Source: CAYILR01 sp964364175
Lineage (GTDB): Bacteria > Bdellovibrionota > UBA1018
Length of the DNA stretch: 41,287 nt
NCBI GenBank assembly: GCA_964364175.1
Contig: CAYILR010000043.1
Span: 1 to 41,287, forward strand
Reading direction: 5' to 3'
Numbering within the stretch: the stretch's first letter is position 1; every line of letters starts with the position of its first letter. Positions 33,589 through 41,287 of the stretch are shown one piece after another. The translations under genes were made by a program, and so were the position numbers. The notes under the pieces were generated by a model. It ran no database searches, had not been told where the DNA came from, and worked only from the letters and a program-made list of their open reading frames with translations.

Positions 33589-34524
33589 ATGAGCGACTGT
33601 CAACCCACTAGGAAGAAAACTACACTGATTCGGGCAACAAAAAGTTTTGTGGGTTATCTCGAAGGATCGGGCAAAGCATCTCACACGATTTCAAATTACC
33701 AGTCGGATCTGAGGACGTTTCAAGAGTACGTCAAGGATGTTTTGAAAGCCCCGATTCATATGACTCTGCCCGAACTGGGTTCGAAAGACCTGGAAAATTA
33801 CGGTGAATATCTCAAGACCCAAGGTCTCAAGAGCAATAGTCGTCGCCGCAAGATGATGACCGTGCGGAAGCTTTTGGGTTTTTTGAATCGGCGAAATCAG
33901 ATGCCGGAAGATCAAAGGCGGCGGGTGGCTCCTCCGGCCAAGGTTGAACGGATCCCTGTGACAGTTGATTATGAAATGCTCTTGCAGGCCGTCCAAAACC
34001 TTCAGGCTGTGACCGAGATGGAGCGCAGAAATCGCTTGCTGCTCTGGTTCTTGGTCGAGACGGGGTGTTTGGTGAGTGAGGCAGCTTTGCTGCAATTTGC
34101 CGATCTTTCTTTGGGAATGAATCCACCTTGCGTTCAAATCCGAGGCAAGGGCGCACGTGAGGTAGAAATCAGTGCCCTGTTGGCGGCAGCGTTGGATCGG
34201 CTGCAAACTCAAGCCAGGCAAAAAACTCCTTGGCTATTCTTGGGCTACAATCGAGTGGGTCCGTTAGGCTCACATATTTCTCCACGCGGGATTGAGCTGC
34301 TTTTGAAGTCGTATTCACAGCGTCTCGGAGTGGAGGGTTTGACACCGCGATTGATCCGTCACACCACGACTTTGCATTGGTTCAAACAAGGTGTTTCGCA
34401 AGCAGTGGTCCAAAAGCGCCTGGGATTGAAGACGGATTATGCGTTTCGGGTGTATCAACCGTTATTAAAAATAGTTGAGATAAAAACAGTTGAGACAAAT
34501 ACGGCACACTCTGAGACTGATTGA
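33589..34524 (+). CDS. Tyrosine recombinase-like protein with degraded active site
   Basis: 311 residues, with an N-terminal SAM-like core-binding domain (FVGYLEGSGKASHTISNYQSDL) and a C-terminal integrase fold. Tyr289 (FRVYQPL) stands in the nucleophile position, and Lys187 (RGKG) and Arg257-His258 (LIRHTTTLHW) are kept. The first catalytic Arg (usual TGLRISE) is replaced in TGCLVSE by Leu161. The His of the TPHxLRH box is Arg254, and the usual LGH is LGL280. It is probably unable to recombine DNA in the standard way and may be a DNA-binding derivative. I chose the start at 33589 because the longer frame runs through livK. Confidence 0.75.
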   Translation: MSDCQPTRKKTTLIRATKSFVGYLEGSGKASHTISNYQSDLRTFQEYVKDVLKAPIHMTLPELGSKDLENYGEYLKTQGLKSNSRRRKMMTVRKLLGFLNRRNQMPEDQRRRVAPPAKVERIPVTVDYEMLLQAVQNLQAVTEMERRNRLLLWFLVETGCLVSEAALLQFADLSLGMNPPCVQIRGKGAREVEISALLAAALDRLQTQARQKTPWLFLGYNRVGPLGSHISPRGIELLLKSYSQRLGVEGLTPRLIRHTTTLHWFKQGVSQAVVQKRLGLKTDYAFRVYQPLLKIVEIKTVETNTAHSETD

Positions 34525-34570
34525 ACTCACGTCTTGCTCGAAAAAACGATTTCCTCAATAAAATTCGGAA

Positions 34571-34596
34571 GGCACGATCTTTGCACAATAGTTCTC
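34571..34596 (+). promoter_or_regulatory. Sigma-54-type promoter of the YqjD-like operon
   Basis: GGCACG-ATCT-TTGCA carries GG (34571-34572) and GC (34583-34584) exactly ten bases apart and matches the -24/-12 consensus TGGCACG-N4-TTGC(A/T) except for its first T. The predicted start is about 34596, 17 bases before the ATG, with AGAGGAG between. Activator sites would lie further upstream, within or before the recombinase gene's end; none was recognised. Confidence 0.75.
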
Positions 34597-34612
34597 CCAG
34601 AGGAGAATTTTT

Positions 34613-34984
34613 ATGGAAAATGCAAATATGTTGGGGTCCTTTAATAACGAAAAAGCTAAATCAATTTCTCATGCTTTGACGATTTTGAATGAAGCGGCCA
34701 AAGATAGTTCTGATGAAATCCGCCAAATGGTCAGCAAGGATTTTCGACGGATCAAAGAGACTTTTTCGGAGCATGTACCTGAGGTCAAAGGGGCTCTTCG
34801 AGAGATCCGCGATGCATCGGGTGAGTCTGTGATTCATCTGAGAGACCGTGCAGTGGACTCGGCCAAAGAAACAGCGAGAAGAGTAGACGAAACTGCACAT
34901 AGCAATCCCTGGATTTTTATCGGGGCTACGGCTGCAGTACTCGGGGTATTGGGGTTTGTTTTGGGCAGAAGAAGCTCTCACTAG
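34613..34984 (+). CDS. YqjD/ElaB-like (DUF883) membrane-anchored protein
   Basis: 123 residues. A long amphipathic, charged helical part (1-95) is followed by the typical C-terminal anchor HSNPWIFIGATAAVLGVLGFVLGRR, the hallmark of DUF883 proteins. In enteric bacteria these sit in the inner membrane and can bind ribosomes in stationary phase. Strong ribosome-binding site (AGAGGAG). It is transcribed from a sigma-54-type promoter and followed after 15 bases by another membrane-protein gene, matching the yqjD-yqjE order. Confidence 0.83.
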   Translation: MENANMLGSFNNEKAKSISHALTILNEAAKDSSDEIRQMVSKDFRRIKETFSEHVPEVKGALREIRDASGESVIHLRDRAVDSAKETARRVDETAHSNPWIFIGATAAVLGVLGFVLGRRSSH

Positions 34985-34999
34985 AAGCAAGGGTGTGAG

Positions 35000-35485
35000 A
35001 TGTCAACTCTGGAGAGATTGCTTGATTTCTACGTTCCCACTCTATGGAAAGAGTCGGAGCGGTTTGCAAAAATAAAAACGCTTTCGATCTCTCTGGAGTT
35101 GCTGCAAGGGGGAAGAAGAGTTGCTCTCATTTACTTTTTTTCCCTGGTCTGGGTGGTGGTTTTTACGGTGGCGACATTCTCCATCGTTTTTTACGAAGTC
35201 ATGAATTATGCCACCACCGGAGGAATCCAGATCGATGGTTTTGTCTGGTTCGCTGCTGCGATTTGGTTGATTTCAATTGGGTTTGCCAGTTTGTTTCTCC
35301 GCGAAAAAAGATGGCTGCGTGCTTTTGATGTCCAAAAAAAAATCGATTTGATTCTGTCTCTTGAAGCAGCGAACGCGAAATCTGCTTCAGCTGATCGGAT
35401 CTTGAGCGAACAAAATTTGGCAAAAACGATCGATCGGATTCTTGAAGAGAAGCTTGAAAAATACGCTCAAAAAAATGCTTCTTAA
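35000..35485 (+). CDS. Two-span membrane protein (YqjE-like position)
   Basis: 161 residues. Membrane spans lie at about 41-66 (ALIYFFSLVWVVVFTVATFSIVFY) and 78-98 (FVWFAAAIWLISIGFASLFL), and a charged helical C-terminal tail (110-161) may form a coiled coil. AAGG lies nine bases upstream of the ATG. Position after a DUF883 gene and topology resemble YqjE/holin-superfamily proteins, but sequence similarity is not obvious to me. Co-transcribed from the sigma-54-type promoter. Confidence 0.72.
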   Translation: MSTLERLLDFYVPTLWKESERFAKIKTLSISLELLQGGRRVALIYFFSLVWVVVFTVATFSIVFYEVMNYATTGGIQIDGFVWFAAAIWLISIGFASLFLREKRWLRAFDVQKKIDLILSLEAANAKSASADRILSEQNLAKTIDRILEEKLEKYAQKNAS

Positions 35486-35537
35486 AAAAAGTATTATTTT
35501 TTGACGCCGACCCACTCCAGGCAGTACGAACAGCCAC

Positions 35538-37364
<1,827 letters not shown>

Positions 37365-37377
37365 GAGTCTATCCCAA

Positions 37378-37399
37378 GAACATGATCCGGATCATGTTC
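37378..37399. terminator. Perfect 22-bp palindrome after the ABC-F gene
   Basis: GAACATGATCC-GGATCATGTTC, 11-bp arms without spacer, 14 bases after the stop, followed by CATTCCTTTTAT. It could end the ABC-F transcript or be a protein-binding site for the downstream toxin-antitoxin region. Confidence 0.5.
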
Positions 37400-37426
37400 C
37401 ATTCCTTTTATATTGGTCATAATATT

Positions 37427-37453
37427 TAACTAGACATATTTTTTGACTAGTTA
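37427..37453 (+). promoter_or_regulatory. Operator-like inverted repeat before the Phd/VapC-type pair
   Basis: TAACTAG (37427-37433) and CTAGTTA (37447-37453) are perfect inverted arms separated by 13 bases in very AT-rich DNA, 13 bases before the antitoxin start. Phd-type antitoxins bind such sites to repress their own operon; here the assignment is by position. Confidence 0.55.
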
Positions 37454-37465
37454 TATTCTATTGGA

Positions 37466-37696
37466 ATGGGTGCACGAAAGCGAATGAAAGCGTCGGAATT
37501 CAAAGAAAAGTGTCTTTCTTTATTTGAACATTTAGAGGAAGAGGGGTTGATCATCACCAAGCATGGCAAGCCGATTGCCCAGGTGATTCCGTTCCGAGAA
37601 AATTCAAAAAATCTCTTTGGAATTTTAAAAGGCAAAATTCAGGTCAAAGGCGACATACTTTCGACGGGAGTTCAATGGAATGCTGCTGAATCTTGA
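37466..37696 (+). CDS. Phd/YefM-type antitoxin
   Basis: 76 residues (or 70 from ATG 37484). The pattern MKASEFKEKCLSLFEHL...LIITKHGKPIAQVIPF is the N-terminal DNA-binding fold of Phd/YefM antitoxins, including the T-K-[HR]-G-[KR]-P turn. The C-terminal tail (after about 52) would bind the toxin. It overlaps the PIN-domain toxin gene by 17 bases. An inverted repeat lies in the promoter. Confidence 0.85.
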   Translation: MGARKRMKASEFKEKCLSLFEHLEEEGLIITKHGKPIAQVIPFRENSKNLFGILKGKIQVKGDILSTGVQWNAAES

Positions 37697-38051
37697 TACC
37701 CATATCTGGATTGATTTACTGGCAGGAAATCTGAGTCCTTCCGAGCGCAAAAAGATAGAGTCCTCTGAAGTAAGCATCTCTTCTATTGTCCTTTGGGAAA
37801 TGGCTAAATTGGTCCAACTCAAACGATTAGAAGTGGATTTGGAGAGCAGAGAATTCAAAATGGCTCTCACACAGATCACGATTTGGCCGATTACGCGAGA
37901 AATTGCAATTCAAAGCACTCAACTCGACATCAAAAGCGATCCCGCTGATGAAATCATCAGCGCAACCAGTATTGTCCACGAAGTACCGTTGCTGACTCGG
38001 GACAAACTTTTGCTTAAATCTAAAAAAATTCCTCTGGCATTTAAATTTTGA
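37680..38051 (+). CDS. PIN-domain ribonuclease toxin (VapC-type)
   Basis: 123 residues. PIN-domain acidic residues are visible: Asp6 (LLNLDTHIWIDLL), Glu39-region (SSIVLWEMAKL), and the pair in DPADEIISATSIVHEVPLLTRDK near residue 85-105. VapC-type toxins cleave tRNA or rRNA when the antitoxin is lost. It is paired with the upstream Phd/YefM-type antitoxin, a common VapC partner. Its 3' end overlaps the convergent MATE gene by 11 bases. Confidence 0.87.
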   Translation: MLLNLDTHIWIDLLAGNLSPSERKKIESSEVSISSIVLWEMAKLVQLKRLEVDLESREFKMALTQITIWPITREIAIQSTQLDIKSDPADEIISATSIVHEVPLLTRDKLLLKSKKIPLAFKF

Positions 38052-39417
38052 CGGATTTCCATTTTCCTTGTTTAAATATCCACCATGCCATGCCTGCTAG
38101 TACCGCATGCGCAGCCGGAATTGCCATCATCACACCTTTTGCTCCCAGGGTCGTACCCTTGGCGAGAAAATAGGCGAACGGCGTTTGAAAAACCCAGAAG
38201 CAAAAAAAATTCAGCCAAGTCGGAGTTTTGGTATCCCCCGCTCCGTTCAACGCCTGTGTCATCACCATTCCGATTCCGTAGAAAACATAACCTAGACCAA
38301 TAATCCGCAAGGCCTGAGTTCCATGGTCGAGTACCGCCTGATCTTGTGTGAACACTCCTACGATGGGATGCGCAAATACGACAAAGAACACAGTCACAAA
38401 AGCCATGAGGATTGCGTTGTATTTTGCGGTCGTAAAAACGCTTTCTTCTGCCCTCTGAAATTGCTGTGCTCCCAGATTTTGTCCAACCAAGGTTGCAGCG
38501 GCATTGCTCAAGCCCCAGGCCGGCAAAATAAAGAACACAAAATTTCGAAATGCAATTTGGTAACCCGCTGAGGCAGCCGTGCCTCCTGTTTCGGCCACCA
38601 GCCGAGTTAGAATAATCCAGCTTCCGCTTCCGATCATGAATTGAAACGAAGCAGGTGAAGCGATTTTAACCAGAGACCGAATGATCGGAAAATCAAATTT
38701 AAAATGCCTCGAAGAAAACTTCAGTTCTCCGCTTCCAGAAAACAGATGATAAATCTGATAGGCTACGCCAGAGCTTCGTCCAACGACAGTTGCCATGGCT
38801 GCCCCCTTTAAACCAAAGAAGTGAATAAAAATCGGGCAAAGCACAATATTGATCCCGCTTGCGATCCAAAGGCTCCTCATCGCCATCGCTGCATTCCCAG
38901 CGCCTCGAAATATCCCGTTGATCAGGAATAATAGCAAAATTGCAGTGCTGCCTCCCAACATCACGCGGGCAAAAACCGTTCCTTCGTCGATGACCTCGCG
39001 GCTTGCTCCCATCAATGCCAAGATATCTCCTGCAAAATAAGCACCCACGGTTCCCAAAACGATCGAAGCCACAATCCCCAAAATCAAAGACTGCGCTCCT
39101 GCGTGTGCCGCTGCATCCGGATTTTTTTCACCGATTCGTCGTGCCACAATCGCAGTTGCTCCCGTACTGAGCCCGATCGCGACAGAATAAATGAGCGTCA
39201 CCACTGATTCGGTGAGCCCCACTGTGGCAATCGCGCTGGGTCCCAGTTTGCTGACAAAAAACATATCAACGACCGCGAAAACACTCTCCAACGAAAGCTC
39301 CAGAATCATCGGTATTGCTAGCAAAATCACTGCTTCTGAGATCGGGCCCTGCGTGTAATCGTGGTGTTCGCCTTTAAGGGATTGCTTGATCGTGGCAGCT
39401 AGGTCTTTGAGTTTCAT
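38041..39417 (-). CDS. MATE-family multidrug/sodium antiporter
   Basis: 458 residues, about 12 membrane spans in two similar halves. Family marks are the N-terminal EAVILLAIPMILELSLESVFAVVDMFFVSKLG, the TVGLTESVV segment, and in the second half the matching FRNFVFFILPAWGLSNAAATLVGQNLGA. It would export cationic compounds in exchange for Na+ or H+. No close regulatory gene lies beside it. Divergent from the ArsC-like gene, with 71 bases between. Confidence 0.92.
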   Translation of the reverse strand: MKLKDLAATIKQSLKGEHHDYTQGPISEAVILLAIPMILELSLESVFAVVDMFFVSKLGPSAIATVGLTESVVTLIYSVAIGLSTGATAIVARRIGEKNPDAAAHAGAQSLILGIVASIVLGTVGAYFAGDILALMGASREVIDEGTVFARVMLGGSTAILLLFLINGIFRGAGNAAMAMRSLWIASGINIVLCPIFIHFFGLKGAAMATVVGRSSGVAYQIYHLFSGSGELKFSSRHFKFDFPIIRSLVKIASPASFQFMIGSGSWIILTRLVAETGGTAASAGYQIAFRNFVFFILPAWGLSNAAATLVGQNLGAQQFQRAEESVFTTAKYNAILMAFVTVFFVVFAHPIVGVFTQDQAVLDHGTQALRIIGLGYVFYGIGMVMTQALNGAGDTKTPTWLNFFCFWVFQTPFAYFLAKGTTLGAKGVMMAIPAAHAVLAGMAWWIFKQGKWKSVKI

Positions 39418-39488
39418 ACCATTGAGGGTAGCACGATGCTCTGATTTTGGGGGAGTGAGTTGGCTTTTCTGGTACGTTTGAGCGTGCT

Positions 39489-39881
39489 ATGACAAATTCC
39501 ATGAAAAAGACTGTCAAAATCTACGAATATAAGAACTGCAGCACGTGCAAATCCGCTCTCAAATACCTGGATGCCAAAGGAATCACGTATGAGAAACACC
39601 CGATCGTGGAGCAGCCTCCGACTCCTGCCGAGCTGAGGCAAATGCTCAGTCACATCAAGTCCGAGGGACAGACATTCAAAAAGTTATTCAATACCTCAGG
39701 TGAACTTTATCGTGAACTCAAGATTTCAGAGAAAATCGAAGCAGGAATGACAGAAGCCGAAGCGATTCAGCTGCTTTCGAAGAATGGGAAGTTGATCAAA
39801 CGACCGTTCCTTCTCACTTCGAAGGGTGGAATCACGGGATTCAAGCCGGATGCCTGGGATCGATTACTTCAAAATATATAA
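39489..39881 (+). CDS. ArsC/Spx-family protein
   Basis: 130 residues with a thioredoxin-like fold. The N-terminus has YKNCSTCKSALKYLDAKGI, a Cys-x-x-Cys as in Spx-type members, followed by PIVEQPPTPAELRQML and the C-terminal RPFLLTSKGGITGFKPDAW. This matches the Spx/MgsR branch of the ArsC family, whose members are either glutaredoxin-like reductases or RNA-polymerase-binding regulators. Which role applies is not readable. An internal ATG at 39501 is an alternative start. Confidence 0.87.
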   Translation: MTNSMKKTVKIYEYKNCSTCKSALKYLDAKGITYEKHPIVEQPPTPAELRQMLSHIKSEGQTFKKLFNTSGELYRELKISEKIEAGMTEAEAIQLLSKNGKLIKRPFLLTSKGGITGFKPDAWDRLLQNI

Positions 39882-39953
39882 AAATTTTTTACCACATCAC
39901 ACCCTTGCCAAAAGGGGCTGGACTTGGCTCTGCTTGGAGTGCAGCCTAATCTC

Positions 39954-40187
39954 CTATTTTTTTATACAAATGACCGCTGCTTCTTCGTCTATCGATTGAA
40001 AAAGCCTTATACCGTGTTGTTCGTCATACGGCTTACCTAACAAAGCAGGGTTATACGAGCGCCATGTTCCTTTGAAGTCAAACCGGCAAGTTTTTTCTGA
40101 GTCGCCGATCTTGACGGGATACTGCGGGTCGCTTGCCTCTTGCCCATGGGCTATAGGTAGTATTTGCATTTCATTTTTACATGTCAA
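39954..40187 (-). CDS. Small protein of unknown function
   Basis: 77 residues from a TTG at 40187, or 71 from the ATG at 40169. No signal peptide. The sequence (e.g. CRFDFKGTWRSYNPALLGKPYDEQ) is of ordinary composition but matches no family I know. No good ribosome-binding site is seen, so it may not be expressed. It is divergent from the TIGR02147 gene across an inverted repeat (40190-40209). Confidence 0.4.
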   Translation of the reverse strand: MTCKNEMQILPIAHGQEASDPQYPVKIGDSEKTCRFDFKGTWRSYNPALLGKPYDEQHGIRLFQSIDEEAAVICIKK

Positions 40188-40189
40188 TA

Positions 40190-40209
40190 AATAATTAATT
40201 TTAATTATT
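40190..40209. promoter_or_regulatory. Inverted repeat between divergent genes
   Basis: AATAATTAA-TT-TTAATTATT, perfect 9-bp arms, lies between the small minus-strand gene and the TIGR02147 gene in AT-rich DNA. It is a plausible operator for one or both. Confidence 0.45.
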
Positions 40210-40291
40210 TAAAATAGAATGGTTTCATGAAAAAATTTATTTAAACTTCATAAAAAATGAAATTGTGACGACAGAAGCTGAGAGAAGCATG

Positions 40292-41101
40292 GAAAAAGAC
40301 CTTTTTAGCTATTTTGACTACCGGGAATTTTTGAAAGGTTGGATTTTAAGTCAGCCCAAGAAAGGTCGCGGGCAACGAGCTGCTATTGCAGCGGCGATAA
40401 AAAGCCCCGTATCTCATATTTCCCAGGTTCTGAGCGGGGTCTCTCACCTCTCATTTGAGCAGGCGGAGGAAGTGAATGAGTACTTGGGCCACAATGAAGA
40501 CGAGTCAGAATATTTTTTACTCCTGGTGCAATTAGTTCGGGCTGGCACGCCTAAGCTAAAAAAACGGATCGAATCCCAAGTACAAAAGATTCAGTCTAAA
40601 CGCCTTGTTCTCAAAGACAGGCTAAAGGTCAAAAAAACGGTATCCAGTGAAGATCAGGCGTTGTTTTATAGCTCTTGGCACTATGCTGCTGTTCATATTC
40701 TCATTACGATCAAGCAGTATCAAACCAAAGAGGCCATTGCAAAATACCTGAAAGTGTCTTCAAGAAAAATTTCTGAAGTTCTCGGGGTGCTCGTCAAGCT
40801 AGGTTTGGCAGAAGCTGAAAATGGACGCTACACGGCGAGCGTTGCCAGATTTCATTTAGGGTCTGACTCACCCATGATTTCAAAGCATCACGCCAACTGG
40901 AGACTTCAGGCCATTCAATCTCTCGACAAAGAAAATTTTTTCGAGGATCTGCACTATTCTTCCGTGGTCAGCATTTCAAATAATGACACTATAAAAATAA
41001 AAAACTTGCTGGTCAAATCCATTGAGAATGCAAAGCTATTGATTAGCGACTCTCCCGAGGAGGAGTTGCACTCTCTTTGCCTGGATTTTTTTAAGATCTA
41101 A
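40292..41101 (+). CDS. TIGR02147 (DUF4423) family protein
   Basis: 269 residues from the ATG at 40292; a GTG at 40265 is in frame. The N-terminal LFSYFDYREFLKGWI and the following RAAIAAAIKSPVSHISQVLSGVSHLSFEQAEEVNEYLG (a helix-turn-helix-like region) match the family, which is abundant in Bdellovibrio relatives and Fibrobacter. The second half has a winged-helix-like DUF4423 region (TKEAIAKYLKVSSRKISEVLGVLVKLGLAE), so the protein is probably a DNA-binding regulator. No targets are known. A hairpin (41121-41148) follows the stop. Confidence 0.8.
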   Translation, partial: EKDLFSYFDYREFLKGWILSQPKKGRGQRAAIAAAIKSPVSHISQVLSGVSHLSFEQAEEVNEYLGHNEDESEYFLLLVQLVRAGTPKLKKRIESQVQKIQSKRLVLKDRLKVKKTVSSEDQALFYSSWHYAAVHILITIKQYQTKEAIAKYLKVSSRKISEVLGVLVKLGLAEAENGRYTASVARFHLGSDSPMISKHHANWRLQAIQSLDKENFFEDLHYSSVVSISNNDTIKIKNLLVKSIENAKLLISDSPEEELHSLCLDFFKI

Positions 41102-41287
41102 TTTTGGGTGGAGGCAATTGCCTGGCCGTAATGTCTCAGACGGCCAGGGACCGACTACGCCGTGGTGCAAACCGCAGTGCTCTCGGTCACCATTTCCAAG
41201 AGGGAGTGAATTTTCTATTTTTTATAAAAAAGAAATCGTAACTGTTCAGCCTGATTATGCGAGCAGTGGCTGAAGCGGTGCACCTAA
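41102..41287 (+). other. Right-edge intergenic DNA with three stems
   Basis: CCTGGCCGT/ACGGCCAGG (41121-41129 with 41140-41148) is a perfect 9-bp hairpin but lacks a T tract. GACCGA/TCGGTC (41149-41154 with 41183-41188) and TTCAGCC/GGCTGAA (41245-41251 with 41268-41274) follow. The first two abut and could be one structured 3' UTR. No gene is visible before the window ends. Confidence 0.45.

Overview
The window looks like chromosomal DNA of a Gram-negative, Bdellovibrio-like bacterium (phylum Bdellovibrionota); this placement is an inference. It rests on the TIGR02147-type protein at the right end, on many secreted proteins and lipoproteins of no recognised family, on an MurE of the meso-diaminopimelate type, and on tight operons with 4-bp start/stop overlaps. 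There is no CRISPR array, rRNA, complete insertion sequence or phage module. Several gene starts given here are internal to longer open frames and were chosen from ribosome-binding sites, overlaps and signal peptides.

Layout. 1-1695: a two-gene minus-strand operon for exported proteins; the second gene runs off the left edge and has a possible caspase-like His/Cys pair. 2047-2716: a nucleotidyltransferase toxin-antitoxin-like pair, flanked by two copies of the last 39 bases of the adenine deaminase gene (ade, 2743-4437). 4438-8185: B12-dependent ribonucleotide reductase (nrdJ) behind a 400-base structured leader. 8284-11598: accessory genes (DUF4143 ATPase, RluA-type pseudouridine synthase, Fic AMPylase), two of them with striking operator-like repeats at the start codon. 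11660-15969: two tandem paralogous, cysteine-rich exported proteins. 16331-22448: the conserved rimP-nusA-infB-rbfA-truB operon, preceded by an intrinsic-terminator-like hairpin and followed by two hairpins with complementary loops. 22658-26463: a c-type cytochrome with a molybdopterin-oxidoreductase-like domain, a DksA-like protein that lost three zinc ligands, a small exported protein, and a FemABX / DCC thiol-oxidoreductase / membrane-protein operon. 26557-29010: murE, an acyltransferase whose start lies seven bases from a tRNA-Leu(GAG), and that tRNA. 29065-33542: a complete branched-chain amino-acid ABC transporter operon (livK-H-M-G-F). 33589-37364: a degenerate tyrosine recombinase, a sigma-54-type promoter driving a YqjD-like/membrane-protein pair, and an ABC-F ATPase. 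37466-41101: a Phd/VapC toxin-antitoxin pair, a MATE exporter, an ArsC/Spx-like protein, a small orphan gene and the TIGR02147 protein.

Themes. Translation and RNA modification dominate the core (rimP, nusA, infB, rbfA, truB, the RluA-type enzyme, ABC-F, tRNA-Leu). Cell-envelope work is the second theme (murE, FemABX, acyltransferase, lipoproteins). Regulation is visible in the DNA: mutually exclusive hairpins and a Shine-Dalgarno-masking hairpin before nrdJ, a terminator before rimP, a GG-N10-GC promoter, and operator palindromes at the accessory genes. A short palindrome with core GTGGCTCGCGCCAC recurs and repeatedly sits 10-17 bases upstream of start codons (infB, rimP, murE, livF).
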